Below the pieces are notes generated by a model. The model did not search any database, was not told the origin of the DNA, and worked only from the letters and a program-made list of their open reading frames with translations. From 79-D21 sp964521575 (GTDB taxonomy: Bacteria; Synergistota; Synergistia; Synergistales; 79-D21), in assembly GCA_964521575.1 (NCBI GenBank), contig CAZFSR010000001.1, forward strand, positions 186,001 through 250,000: a DNA stretch of 64,000 nucleotides, given 5' to 3'. Shown here piece after piece: positions 1 through 8,256 of the stretch; the first letter of the stretch is position 1, and each line of letters begins with the position of its first letter. The position numbers and the translations under genes are program-made.

Positions 1-114
1 AAATTTTTCATCAGGGACGACGATCCCCTCGTGCTCGGCACCCCGGACCCCGAGGGACTGCTGCGCGCCCTCGGCCCGCTTGTCGAATCGGCAAAGAGAG
101 AGATAGTTCCATGA
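1..114 (+). CDS. C-terminal fragment of an unidentified protein
   Basis: Frame 1 is open from the window edge to a TGA at 112-114 and encodes 37 residues ending in SAKREIVP. The stop overlaps the ATG of the next gene (ATGA), so the two are probably translationally coupled. The fragment is too short to assign a family; the rest lies upstream of the window. Confidence 0.6.
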   Translation, partial: KFFIRDDDPLVLGTPDPEGLLRALGPLVESAKREIVP

Positions 115-1238
115 AGGCCAAGGCGCTGCGTCTCGCCGGAAGCCTCGTCGCCCTCGGGATCCTGCTGCTGCTCGCCTTTGCCTGGAAAGGCCGGATCGTC
201 ACGCTCCGCCCCTGGCCCGTCTCGCCGGAGGAAGCCCGGAAGGCCGGCCTGCCCGGCCGGGTGGCGAACACCCTGGCTTTGGCCAGCCTCGCGCCCAGTT
301 CCCATAATGCCCAGATGTGGAAGGTCCGGGTCCTCTCCGACACGGAACTTCTCGTCATGACGGACGAAAGCCGCCTGCTGCCCGCGGTGGACCCCGACCG
401 GAGGGAAGCGCTCGTCTCCATCGGGGCTTTCCTCGAAAACCTCGCCAGGGGGGCCTCGACCCAGGGGCTCGAGGCCGGGATCGAAATCCTGGCCGAGTCC
501 CCGACCGACACCCTCGTCGCCAGGGTCACCCTTGCGCCGGGAAAGGAGCCTGCCGGGCCGGAGGTCCTGGAATCCCTGCTCCGGCGGGAAACGTTCCGCG
601 GGAAACTCGGGACGGGTGAGATCCCTTCGGAAACCCTGGAGGCCCTCGGGGGCACGGCACCCTCCCGCTGGACCTGGTTTGCCGCCGACACGCCCGAAGC
701 GGCATGGATCCGGGAAGCGCTCGAGGAATCCAACCGGGCTCAGGCCGCCAGGGACGACGCGCAGGAGGAACTGGCCGACTGGATCCGGTTCTCCCCGGGA
801 GAATCGGCCCGCCGCAGGGACGGCCTGACGCCCGCGGGCATGGGCATCCCGAGGCCCCTGCGGGCCTTCATGGCCTTTTTTTTCGACAAAAAGGACGTGA
901 CGGGGAAGAGTTTCCGGGAGGCAGGCGTCAAAAAGGCCCGCGAACAGTCGCGATCCTGCGCTGGATTCCTCGTCCTGGCGAGCCCGGACGGCTCGGCCCG
1001 ATCGGCCCTTCAGGCCGGCCGGGATCTCGAGGCCCTCTGGCTCGAGGCAACCCTGGGGGGAGTCGCCCTCCACCCGATGAGCCAGGCCCTCGAGGAATCG
1101 CCCTGGAAGGAACAGGCCGCTTCCCGCCTCGGTATCGAAGGGACGGTGCAGATGATCCTGCGGGCCGGCCTCGCCGTTTCCCCCCCAAGGCCTGTCAGCT
1201 CCAGGCGTCCCCTGGCGGAATTCGTGGAAAGGCCCTAG
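111..1238 (+). CDS. membrane-anchored nitroreductase-like (Acg family) protein
   Basis: This 375-residue protein starts with a hydrophobic segment (about residues 8-26) that should anchor it in the membrane or act as an uncleaved signal. Residues 60-72 (LAPSSHNAQMWKV) match the FMN-site motif of the Acg/nitroreductase superfamily, usually APSxHNxQPW. A second conserved block near residues 300-330 (LEALWLEATLGG) fits the C-terminal half of the fold. Family members bind FMN and reduce nitro compounds or quinones, or store flavin; the substrate here cannot be told. It is the second gene of a unit with the truncated gene at the left edge and converges on the minus-strand permease, with a 4-bp overlap of the ends. 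Confidence 0.7.
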   Translation: MKAKALRLAGSLVALGILLLLAFAWKGRIVTLRPWPVSPEEARKAGLPGRVANTLALASLAPSSHNAQMWKVRVLSDTELLVMTDESRLLPAVDPDRREALVSIGAFLENLARGASTQGLEAGIEILAESPTDTLVARVTLAPGKEPAGPEVLESLLRRETFRGKLGTGEIPSETLEALGGTAPSRWTWFAADTPEAAWIREALEESNRAQAARDDAQEELADWIRFSPGESARRRDGLTPAGMGIPRPLRAFMAFFFDKKDVTGKSFREAGVKKAREQSRSCAGFLVLASPDGSARSALQAGRDLEALWLEATLGGVALHPMSQALEESPWKEQAASRLGIEGTVQMILRAGLAVSPPRPVSSRRPLAEFVERP

Positions 1239-2509
1239 GCCAGGGCCAGGAAAACCCCGTAAACCCCGGCACAAGCCGCGGTCAGCGGGATGCCCGCCTT
1301 GGCGAACTCCCCGAAGGTCAGCGTTTCCCCCCGTTTTTCCGCGTTCTGGATGATGATGACGTTGCTGGCCGCCCCGAGGATGAAGAGGTTCCCGGCCAGC
1401 GTGCTCCCCGCGGCCAGGGCCATGGCGGCCTTGACGCCCGCGCCGTGAAGGATCGGCAGGGCAAGCGCGACGAAGGGGACGTTGGAAACCACCTGGCTCA
1501 CTAGCACTCCCGCGGCCAGGATCTCCGAGACGGTGTCCAGGCGGTTTCTGGCCTGCCCCGCCAAAGCCTGGAAGGGGGCGCTTTCCCAGGCCGCGGCCAT
1601 GAGGACGAACATCGCGGCGAAAAAGGCCAGCGTGGCCCAGTCCAGGTCCTTCAGGATCCTGAACCTTCCCGGGCTGAAGAGGAGGATCGGCAGGCATCCC
1701 GAAACGGCGATGGCCGACAGCGGGAAATCGAGGCCCGGGCCCGCGAAGAAAAGGGCGACTTTCAGCCCGACCAGGAGCACGACCAGGACGAGGGAAACGA
1801 CGCAAAGCCGTGCAAGACGGGGATCCTCGAGCGGTTCCGGGGCCGGGGCGCGCAGCGGGCGCTGGAAAAGGCCGGGGTTGAGGAGGCGGAGAACCAGCCA
1901 GGCCAGGCCCAGGCAGATGACGGTCGGCAGGTTCAGGTACCGGAAGAAGGTGACGAAGGGGTTCCCTCCCGAATCGAGGGCGATGAGCAGGTTCTGTGGG
2001 TTGCCGATGGGGCTGGCCACGCTCCCTATCGTGACCGCGAAGGCCAAAGCCAGAAGCAGGGGCCTGGGAGGGATGGAACACCTGCGGGCAAGGAACAGGA
2101 CCAGGGGCGTCCCGATGATCGCGACCGTGTCATTCATCAGCAGGGCCGAAAAAAGGCCCATCGAGAAAAGAAGGATGCCGACGAGCTGCCCGACGTTTTT
2201 CGCCCCCCCGAAAAGCCGGACGGAAAGAAGGGCCATCAGCCCGCTCGAGCAAAGGGCCTCTCCCAGGACGAACATCCCGAAGAGGAAAACCATCACGTCG
2301 GCGTTTACGGCCCGAAGGGCCTCTTTTGGTGAAATCTGCCCCGTGAGCAGGACGGCCAGCGCTCCCGCCGCCATGACCTGCCAGATCGCGAAGCTGACGG
2401 GGCCGATCCGCCTGACCGCGACCAGGACGAGAACGACCCCGAGGATCCATAAAGAAAGGGCTCCTTCCCCCAAGTCCCTCGCCTCTCCTTTCCAGGGCCC
2501 GCCCGGCAC
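1235..2509 (-). CDS. ArsB/NhaD-SLC13-type ion permease
   Basis: A 424-residue polytopic membrane protein with about ten to twelve hydrophobic segments. The two-repeat organisation, GNPQNLLIA (signature-like) in the first half and an ASNVIII motif near the C terminus are typical of the ion transporter superfamily that contains ArsB, NhaD and SLC13 carriers. The substrate (arsenite, Na+/H+ or a dicarboxylate) cannot be decided. The GTG at 2509 lies only two bases after the mnmA stop, so it is likely co-transcribed with mnmA. A TTG twelve codons further in (about 2473) is an alternative start, since the first residues are not hydrophobic and the GTG lacks its own obvious ribosome site. Confidence 0.7.
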   Translation of the reverse strand: MPGGPWKGEARDLGEGALSLWILGVVLVLVAVRRIGPVSFAIWQVMAAGALAVLLTGQISPKEALRAVNADVMVFLFGMFVLGEALCSSGLMALLSVRLFGGAKNVGQLVGILLFSMGLFSALLMNDTVAIIGTPLVLFLARRCSIPPRPLLLALAFAVTIGSVASPIGNPQNLLIALDSGGNPFVTFFRYLNLPTVICLGLAWLVLRLLNPGLFQRPLRAPAPEPLEDPRLARLCVVSLVLVVLLVGLKVALFFAGPGLDFPLSAIAVSGCLPILLFSPGRFRILKDLDWATLAFFAAMFVLMAAAWESAPFQALAGQARNRLDTVSEILAAGVLVSQVVSNVPFVALALPILHGAGVKAAMALAAGSTLAGNLFILGAASNVIIIQNAEKRGETLTFGEFAKAGIPLTAACAGVYGVFLALA

Positions 2510-2511
2510 GC

Positions 2512-3549
2512 CTAAGCCTGGATCGTGCCTCCGGCCACCACCTGCTCCCTGGCGTCGTAGAGGACGAGTTTCTGGCCCGGGGCCGGGGCGAACACCGGTT
2601 CATCGAAATCGACCGTCAGCCGGACCCCTTCCCAGCGGGCGACCCTGCACGGGGACGGTTCGCCGGTCGAACGGATCTTCCCGAACAGGAGGTCCCCCTG
2701 TTCCAGGGCCTCGGGCTTGAGGACGTTGACCCGTACAGCGGTAACCCTGGATTTCATGAGCGCCTCCCGCGGGGCGACGAAGAGCGTGTTTCGGGCCCTA
2801 TCGATCCGCGCGACGTAAAGCGGTTCGGCCGCGGCCACCCCGAGCCCCTTTCGCTGCCCCACGGTGTAGCCTGACAGGCCCTGGTGCTCCCCCAGGACTT
2901 TTCCCTCCAGGCTCGACACCGGCCCCTTCACGAAATCGCCCTTTTCGAGCAGCGACCGGTAATCGCCCTGCGAGGTGAAACAGAGGTCCATGCTGTCCGG
3001 TTTTTCGCTTGCCGGCAGGCCGGCTTCCCGCGCCAGCTGCCGGACGGCCGGCTTGTCCAGGCTACCCAGGGGAAGCCGCAGGCGGGCCAGCCTTCCGAGG
3101 GGAAGCGCGTAGAGGAAATAGCTCTGGTCCCTTTCCCGGTCCAGCCCCCGCGCCAGGAAAGGCCCCTGCCCGTCCCTTCCCGTCCGGGCATAGTGCCCCG
3201 AGGCCATGGCGTCGAAATGGAGGGTGGCCTCCGAGAGGTCCCAGGCCAGGCCGAACTTGAGTGCCGCGTTGCATTCCACGCAGGGGCTCGGGGTTTCCCC
3301 CCTGCGGTAGCTCTCCCTGAAGGGTTCGACGACGGCTTCCTCGAAAGCCCCGGAAAGGTCCAGGACAGAGTGGGGGATATCCAGCGCGGAACAAACCCTG
3401 GCAGCCTCCTCCACGGGTCCGTGCCCCGCCAGGACCAGGGTCAGTCCCAGGAGGTCCACTCCTTCCCTTTTCAGCAGCAGGGCCGCCACGGAACTGTCCA
3501 CGCCCCCGCTCATGAGAACAACGACCCGTCCGGCCTTTCCATTCGACAT
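2512..3549 (-). CDS. mnmA: tRNA-specific 2-thiouridylase MnmA
   Basis: MnmA activates U34 of tRNA Lys/Glu/Gln by adenylation and transfers sulfur to make 2-thiouridine in the cytoplasm. The PP-loop VVLMSGGVDSS lies near residue 10. The first catalytic cysteine sits in SPCVECNAALKFG and the second in DSMDLCFTSQGDYR, equivalent to the Cys102 and Cys199 regions of the E. coli enzyme. The chosen ATG gives 345 residues, close to the usual 350-370, and follows an AAGGAAG ribosome site; the frame is open further upstream but that extension has no family similarity. It is divergent from rarD and followed immediately by the ion permease. Confidence 0.93.
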   Translation of the reverse strand: MSNGKAGRVVVLMSGGVDSSVAALLLKREGVDLLGLTLVLAGHGPVEEAARVCSALDIPHSVLDLSGAFEEAVVEPFRESYRRGETPSPCVECNAALKFGLAWDLSEATLHFDAMASGHYARTGRDGQGPFLARGLDRERDQSYFLYALPLGRLARLRLPLGSLDKPAVRQLAREAGLPASEKPDSMDLCFTSQGDYRSLLEKGDFVKGPVSSLEGKVLGEHQGLSGYTVGQRKGLGVAAAEPLYVARIDRARNTLFVAPREALMKSRVTAVRVNVLKPEALEQGDLLFGKIRSTGEPSPCRVARWEGVRLTVDFDEPVFAPAPGQKLVLYDAREQVVAGGTIQA

Positions 3550-3599
3550 TCGCGGTCTTCCTTTCCCACCCTCCCAGGTTTCCGGCAACCCTGAGGGGT

Positions 3600-3648
3600 T
3601 ATTTTTCTGTACAATACAATATACACGATCCGGTGACCTCGTACCGGG
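3600..3648. promoter_or_regulatory. AT-rich divergent promoter region between mnmA and rarD
   Basis: In a GC-rich window this short AT-rich stretch (TACAATACAATATAC at 3610-3624) lies between two divergent genes and carries possible -10 hexamers on both strands. A small inverted repeat CCGGT/ACCGG follows at about 3631-3646. I could not assign -35 elements with confidence. Confidence 0.35.
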
Positions 3649-3663
3649 CAGGGGGAGATCGGC

Positions 3664-4569
3664 ATGGAAGGGAACATCAGCGAGCGAAAGAAAGGCCTTT
3701 TCTCGATGCTGGCCGCCTACACGGCATGGGGGGTCCTTCCCGTCTACTGGAAAACCCTGCAGGATGTCCCCGCCCTGACCATCCTTTGCCACCGCGTCGC
3801 CTGGTCGGTCCTTTTCGTGGGGATTCTTTTGGTGGCGAACCGCCGCCTGGGCAACCTGAAGGGCCTCCTCGCCGAAAAGCGGATTCTCCTGCTTTTAGGC
3901 TGCAGCAGCCTCATGATCGGGGCCAACTGGCTCATCTACATCTGGGCGGTGAACGAGGGGAAAATCCTGGAAACCGCCCTCGGGTACTACATCAACCCCC
4001 TGCTGAACGTCTTCATCGGCGTGACCTTCCTCCGCGACCGGCTGAAACCCCTGCAGTGGGCCGCGATCGGCCTCGCGGCGGCGGGAGTCGCGCTGCAGGT
4101 CGCTTTCCTCGGCCGCCTGCCGGCCGTCGCTCTCGGGCTGGCCGTTTCCTTTTCCCTGTACGGCCTCCTCCGGAAGGTCATCCCCGTCGATGCCCTGTCG
4201 GGACTTTTCGTCGAAACCCTTGTTCTCCTGCTGCCTGCCCTGGCCTGGCTTTTTCTCGGGGCCGGCACCCTCCCGCCCGGAAGCGGGGAAGGCGCCCGGA
4301 ACGCCCTCCTGGCCGGGACCGGCCTGGTCACGTCCCTCCCGCTCATCTGGTTCGCTTACGGGGCAAGGCGCCTGAGCCTGGTGACGATCGGCCTTCTCCA
4401 GTACCTCTCGCCGACGATCGGCTTCGTGATCGGGATGGCCCTGTACGGGGAAAGGCTGAGCCCGGTCGAGTGGGTCACCTTCGCCTGCGTCTGGACCGCC
4501 CTCGTCCTCTACACGGGTTCCGCCCTGCGCGCCGCGCGTGCGGGAAGCGCGGGTAACGGGGTATCATAA
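3664..4569 (+). CDS. rarD: RarD-type EamA family transporter
   Basis: A 301-residue inner-membrane protein with ten predicted helices, the length and layout of RarD. The opening KKGLFSMLAAYTAWGVLPVYWK block is close to the RarD consensus (G-x-x-x-A-x-x-A-x-x-x-W-G-x-x-P-x-Y-x-K). RarD proteins belong to the drug/metabolite transporter superfamily; chloramphenicol sensitivity was the historic phenotype but the natural substrate is unknown. The ATG follows GGGGGAG by seven bases. It is divergent from mnmA and lies 41 bp ahead of the ThiF-like gene, with which it may share a transcript. Confidence 0.85.
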   Translation: MEGNISERKKGLFSMLAAYTAWGVLPVYWKTLQDVPALTILCHRVAWSVLFVGILLVANRRLGNLKGLLAEKRILLLLGCSSLMIGANWLIYIWAVNEGKILETALGYYINPLLNVFIGVTFLRDRLKPLQWAAIGLAAAGVALQVAFLGRLPAVALGLAVSFSLYGLLRKVIPVDALSGLFVETLVLLLPALAWLFLGAGTLPPGSGEGARNALLAGTGLVTSLPLIWFAYGARRLSLVTIGLLQYLSPTIGFVIGMALYGERLSPVEWVTFACVWTALVLYTGSALRAARAGSAGNGVS

Positions 4570-4610
4570 TCAAAAGAAGGACCCGAACCGACCCCGGGGA
4601 GGCTACGACC

Positions 4611-5444
4611 ATGACTGAAGACTGGAAATCCAGGCTCGTGAGAGCCGCGGAAACGAAGGGCCCCATCCGGGTCGTTCCCTGGGAGCTGTGCCGGGAACTG
4701 GCGGCCTCCAGCGGCCTTTCTCCCCGCGAGGTCGAGCGGTGGGCCTGCGAGAACGGCATCGCCCCGAGCCGTTACGAACGGAGCATCGGCACCCTGGGAC
4801 TCGACGGCCAGGCGCGCCTTTTGGCTTCCACCGCTGCCGTCATCGGGCTCGGCGGACTCGGGGGGCTTTTGAGCGACCTGTTGGCCCGGGCCGGGGTGGG
4901 CTGCCTCGTTCTGGTGGACGGGGACACCTTTTCGGACCACAATCTGAACAGGCAACTCCTGTGCGATGAGTCGAACCTGGGGCAATCCAAGGCCTCCGTC
5001 GCGGAAAGCCATGTCCGGGCGGTCAACGGCTCGGTGGAAACACGGGCCTTCCAAACGTTCCTCGACGAATCCAACGCCCGCGAGATCCTTTCCGGATGCA
5101 CCCTGGCCATCGACGCCCTGGACAGCAACGGGGCAAGAAGGGTCCTGAGGCATGCCTGCAGGGACCTCGGGATCCCCATGGTCCACGGGGCCATCGCCGG
5201 GTTCTGGGGGCAAGTCGGCGTCTTCCTCCCAGAGGACAGCACCCCCTGGGACGGGCCCGCGGAATCCCTCCCGGACCGGGGCGTGGAGATGGAAACGGGA
5301 AATCCCCCCTTCACCCCGGCCTTCGTGGCCGCCCTTGAAGCCGCGGAAGCCGTCAAGCTCCTGGCGGATGTTTCCAAACCGTTACGGCACAGGATTCTCT
5401 GGGCCGACCTGGACCGGGCGGAGTTCCACAAGCTCAAGCTATGA
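4611..5444 (+). CDS. ThiF/MoeB/HesA family adenylyltransferase
   Basis: E1-like enzyme of 277 residues. The nucleotide-binding glycine loop GLGGLGG is at residues 79-85, the acidic Mg/ATP residues are in LVDGDTFSDHNLNRQ (101-115), and SNLGQSKA (121-128) is the conserved downstream block. Such enzymes adenylate the C-terminal Gly-Gly of a ubiquitin-like sulfur carrier (ThiS or MoaD) or a related substrate. The first 60 residues are an extra N-terminal segment, and the paired CxxC zinc motifs of MoeB are not visible, so it is nearer the HesA/TcdA-like branch. The partner carrier is not adjacent; a MoaD-like protein is encoded 29 kb away at 33617-33913. Confidence 0.8.
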   Translation: MTEDWKSRLVRAAETKGPIRVVPWELCRELAASSGLSPREVERWACENGIAPSRYERSIGTLGLDGQARLLASTAAVIGLGGLGGLLSDLLARAGVGCLVLVDGDTFSDHNLNRQLLCDESNLGQSKASVAESHVRAVNGSVETRAFQTFLDESNAREILSGCTLAIDALDSNGARRVLRHACRDLGIPMVHGAIAGFWGQVGVFLPEDSTPWDGPAESLPDRGVEMETGNPPFTPAFVAALEAAEAVKLLADVSKPLRHRILWADLDRAEFHKLKL

Positions 5445-5461
5445 TCGAAGGGGCTGCAGCC

Positions 5462-5515
5462 GTAACGCTCCTGTAACCGTCGCGTAAAGCGTCCGTTATT
5501 CCCCCTGGATATACT
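5462..5515 (+). promoter_or_regulatory. Pho box array and promoter of pstS
   Basis: Four units begin exactly 11 bp apart: GTAACGCTCCT (5462), GTAACCGTCGC (5473), GTAAAGCGTCC (5484) and GTTATTCC (5495). An 11-bp period is the hallmark of PhoB/PhoP operators. A good -10, TATACT, sits at 5510-5515, 15 bp after the start of the last unit, with no clear -35, as expected where the activator replaces the -35 contact. It lies 39 bp ahead of the pstS start and is the likely control point of the pst-pho operon. Confidence 0.8.
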
Positions 5516-5553
5516 CCCATCGTCAAAACTCATCCTCCAAGGGGGAATCACGT

Positions 5554-6369
5554 GTGAAGAAACTGGGAATTCTGTTCGTGGCGCTTTTCGTGGGAGTTCT
5601 CGCGGCCAGTGCCGCCTTCGCGGGCAACCTGGTCGTCAACGGATCCACCACCGTCCTCCCGATCTCCCAGTCCGCTGCCGAAGCCTTCATGGCCGAGAAC
5701 AAGGACGTCAAGCTTTCCGTTTCCGGCGGCGGAAGCGGCAACGGCATCAAGGCCCTCATCGACGGGACCTGCGACATCGCCAACTCTTCCCGCTTCCTCA
5801 AGGACACCGAGATCAAGCTCGCCGTCGAAAAGGGGTTTTTGCCCGTGCCGTTCGCGGTGGCCATCGACGCCATCGTCCCGATCGTCAATCCCTCCAACAA
5901 GGTCGCTAACCTGACCACTCAGCAGCTCCAGGAAATCTACACCGGGAAGACCACCAACTGGAAGCAGGTCGGCGGCGAGGACAAGCCCATCGTGGTCGTC
6001 GGCCGCGACACCAGCTCCGGGACCTTCGAGGTCTGGGAAGAGAAGATCCTGAAGAAGGAAAAGGTCACCCCGAAAGCCCAGGTCGTCGCCTCCTCCGGCG
6101 CCATGCTGCAGACCGTCGCCAAGAACAAGTACGCCATCGGCTACGACGGACTCGGCTACGCCGACGACAAGACCGTCAAGATGCTGACCGTCAACGGCAT
6201 CAAGGCCGACGCCAAGACCGCCCGCAGCGGCAAGTACCCCGTCTCCCGCTACCTTTACGTCTTCACGAAGGGCTGGCCGGCGGGCGACGTTCTCGAGTTC
6301 GTCAACTTCATGCAGAGCGACGAAGGGCAGAAGATCGTCTCCAAGCAGGGCTTCGTTCCCCTGCGCTAA
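5554..6369 (+). CDS. pstS: phosphate ABC transporter substrate-binding protein PstS
   Basis: Periplasmic phosphate-binding protein, 271 residues. It starts with GTG after AGGGGGA and has a clear signal peptide ending at ASAAFA (cleavage near residue 23). The mature protein opens with NLVVNGSTTVLPIS, the phosphate-loop motif of the PstS family, and contains SGGGSGNGIKALI and GRDTSSGTFE, both phosphate-contacting blocks. It is the first gene of pstSCAB-phoU-phoB-phoR and stands directly behind the Pho-box promoter. It supplies phosphate to the PstC/PstA channel. Confidence 0.95.
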   Translation: MKKLGILFVALFVGVLAASAAFAGNLVVNGSTTVLPISQSAAEAFMAENKDVKLSVSGGGSGNGIKALIDGTCDIANSSRFLKDTEIKLAVEKGFLPVPFAVAIDAIVPIVNPSNKVANLTTQQLQEIYTGKTTNWKQVGGEDKPIVVVGRDTSSGTFEVWEEKILKKEKVTPKAQVVASSGAMLQTVAKNKYAIGYDGLGYADDKTVKMLTVNGIKADAKTARSGKYPVSRYLYVFTKGWPAGDVLEFVNFMQSDEGQKIVSKQGFVPLR

Positions 6370-6419
6370 CCCTGGAAACCACCGAGCGAGCGGCCATCAT
6401 CGCCAGGCTCACGGGAATT

Positions 6420-6459
6420 GACCGGGACCAGCATCCGCAGCCGGGAGCGGGTCCCGGTC
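6420..6459 (+). repeat. intercistronic hairpin between pstS and pstC
   Basis: ACCGGGACC at 6421-6429 pairs with GGTCCCGGT at 6450-6458, extended by one G-C pair on the outside (6420/6459). There is no T-run, so it is not a standard terminator. By position it is likely to stabilise pstS mRNA or attenuate downstream expression, giving excess binding protein over membrane components. That role is inferred. Confidence 0.55.
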
Positions 6460-6484
6460 CAGGCATGAAAGAGGGGATACGGCT

Positions 6485-7366
6485 TTGAAAGAAGCGATGA
6501 AAGGAGACATCCTCCCCAGAAGGGTCATCTCCGGCTTCGCGATGACGGGGATGACCATCATGGTTTTCATCCTGTTCTTCCTGGCGAAAGAGAGCCTTCC
6601 CATCCTCCGGGAAGCCAGCCTCACGCAGATCCTCGCCGGGAACGAATGGTACCCGACCTACGACCCGCCGGAGTTCGGCATGCTCCCGCTGATCACCGGA
6701 TCGATCGCCGTTACCCTGCTTTCCGCCCTCATGGCCGTCCCTCTGAGCCTGGGCCTGGCCGTTTTCCTGTCCGAAGCGTGCCCCCGGGTCCTCAGGGAGT
6801 TCTTCAAGCCGGCCCTCGAGATCCTGGGCTTTTTGCCGTCCGTGGTTCTCGGCTTCATCGGGATGATCATCCTCGCCCCCTGGCTGCAGGAAAGGCTCGA
6901 TCTCATGACCGGCCTGAACCTGTTCAACGCCTCGGTGCTGATGGGCATCATGATCGTCCCCATCGTCGCCTCCATCGCCGAGGACAGCCTCGCCGCGGTC
7001 CCGAACGACCTTCGCGACGCCTCCTACGCCATGGGGGCCACGCGGTGGGAAACGACCACCCGGGTCGTGTTCCCCGCCGCCCTTCCGGGGATCCTCGAAG
7101 CGTGCCTGCTCGGGATCATGCGGGCCGTCGGGGAGACGATGGTCGTCCTCATGGCCGCCGGCGGATCCGCCGTGATCCCGAAATCCGTGTTCGACGCCGT
7201 CCGGCCCCTCACCTCCACCATCGCCGCGGAGATGGGGGAAACCCCCGTGGGCTCCGGCCACTACCACGCCCTGTTCTTTGCGGGGCTTCTGCTTTTCCTT
7301 TTCACCTGGGCGATCAACCTTTTCGCCGCAAGGATCGAGGCGCGCGGAAGGAGGTGGCGCTCGTGA
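6485..7366 (+). CDS. pstC: phosphate ABC transporter permease PstC
   Basis: Inner-membrane channel subunit of the Pst transporter, 293 residues with six expected helices. The EAA loop that contacts PstB is visible as DASYAMGATRWETTTRVVFPA. The chosen TTG at 6485 follows AGAGGGG with suitable spacing; an ATG at 6497 is a possible alternative. It sits after the pstS hairpin and its stop overlaps the GTG of pstA (GTGA). Confidence 0.93.
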   Translation: MKEAMKGDILPRRVISGFAMTGMTIMVFILFFLAKESLPILREASLTQILAGNEWYPTYDPPEFGMLPLITGSIAVTLLSALMAVPLSLGLAVFLSEACPRVLREFFKPALEILGFLPSVVLGFIGMIILAPWLQERLDLMTGLNLFNASVLMGIMIVPIVASIAEDSLAAVPNDLRDASYAMGATRWETTTRVVFPAALPGILEACLLGIMRAVGETMVVLMAAGGSAVIPKSVFDAVRPLTSTIAAEMGETPVGSGHYHALFFAGLLLFLFTWAINLFAARIEARGRRWRS

Positions 7367-8223
7367 AGGGAAGCCGCCGAATCCTCAAGGACCGGCTGGC
7401 GACGGCCGTTCTCTGGGCGTGCATGGGAGCCGTCCTCGCGGTCCTGGGAGGAATCCTCCTGTTCCTCATCGTTCGCGGGGCCGGCGCCCTTTCCTGGGAA
7501 TTCCTCACCCAGCCCCCACGCGACTCCATGACGAAGGGCGGAATCCTCACCCCCCTGGTCGGCACCGTCCAGCTCGTGCTGGTGGCCATGGCCTTCGCCT
7601 TCCCGGTGGGAGTGCTCACGGCCGTCTACCTGAACGAATACGCGCGGGATGACCGGTTCACGAAACTGCTGCGGCTGGCCGTAAGAAGCCTGGCGGGCGT
7701 TCCCAGCGTCGTGTTCGGGCTTTTCGGCCTGAGTTTCTTCGTGATCTTCCTGCGGTTCGGGGCGAGCCTGCTTTCCGCGGGCCTGACCCTGGGCTGCCTG
7801 GCCTTGCCCGTCATCGTGGGGGCCTCCGAGGCCGCCCTCAAGGCCGTTCCCCAGGACTACCGGGACGCTTCCTACGCCATGGGGGCCACCCGGTGGCAGA
7901 CCATCCGCAAGGTCGTCCTTCCCGCCGCCTTCCCGGCCATCCTGACCGGCGGCATCCTCAGCGTCGGCAGGGTGGCCGGGGAAACCGCCCCCATCATCTT
8001 CACCGGGGCCGCCTTTTTCACGCCGGACATCGCGAGAAGCCTCTTCAGCCAGGTCATGGCCCTTCCGTACCATGTCCTGATCCTGGCCACCGCCGGAACG
8101 AACATCGAGGAAACCAGGGGCATCCAGTACGGGACCATCCTCGTGCTGCTCCTGGTCGTCCTCGGAATCACCCTGGCCGGCGTCATCTGGCGCGCCCGCC
8201 TGCGGATGCGGTCCTCCCGGTAA
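7363..8223 (+). CDS. pstA: phosphate ABC transporter permease PstA
   Basis: Second channel subunit, 286 residues. The GTG start overlaps the pstC stop and is preceded by GGAAGGAGGT. The EAA loop reads DASYAMGATRWQTIRKVVLPA, and GRVAGETAPIIFTGAAF near residues 200-216 is typical of PstA. Six hydrophobic segments are visible. It pairs with PstC in the inner membrane and is powered by PstB, encoded 33 bp downstream. Confidence 0.93.
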   Translation: MKGSRRILKDRLATAVLWACMGAVLAVLGGILLFLIVRGAGALSWEFLTQPPRDSMTKGGILTPLVGTVQLVLVAMAFAFPVGVLTAVYLNEYARDDRFTKLLRLAVRSLAGVPSVVFGLFGLSFFVIFLRFGASLLSAGLTLGCLALPVIVGASEAALKAVPQDYRDASYAMGATRWQTIRKVVLPAAFPAILTGGILSVGRVAGETAPIIFTGAAFFTPDIARSLFSQVMALPYHVLILATAGTNIEETRGIQYGTILVLLLVVLGITLAGVIWRARLRMRSSR

Positions 8224-8256
8224 TGCCGGCCGCATAGTGCGAAAGGAGAATTCACC

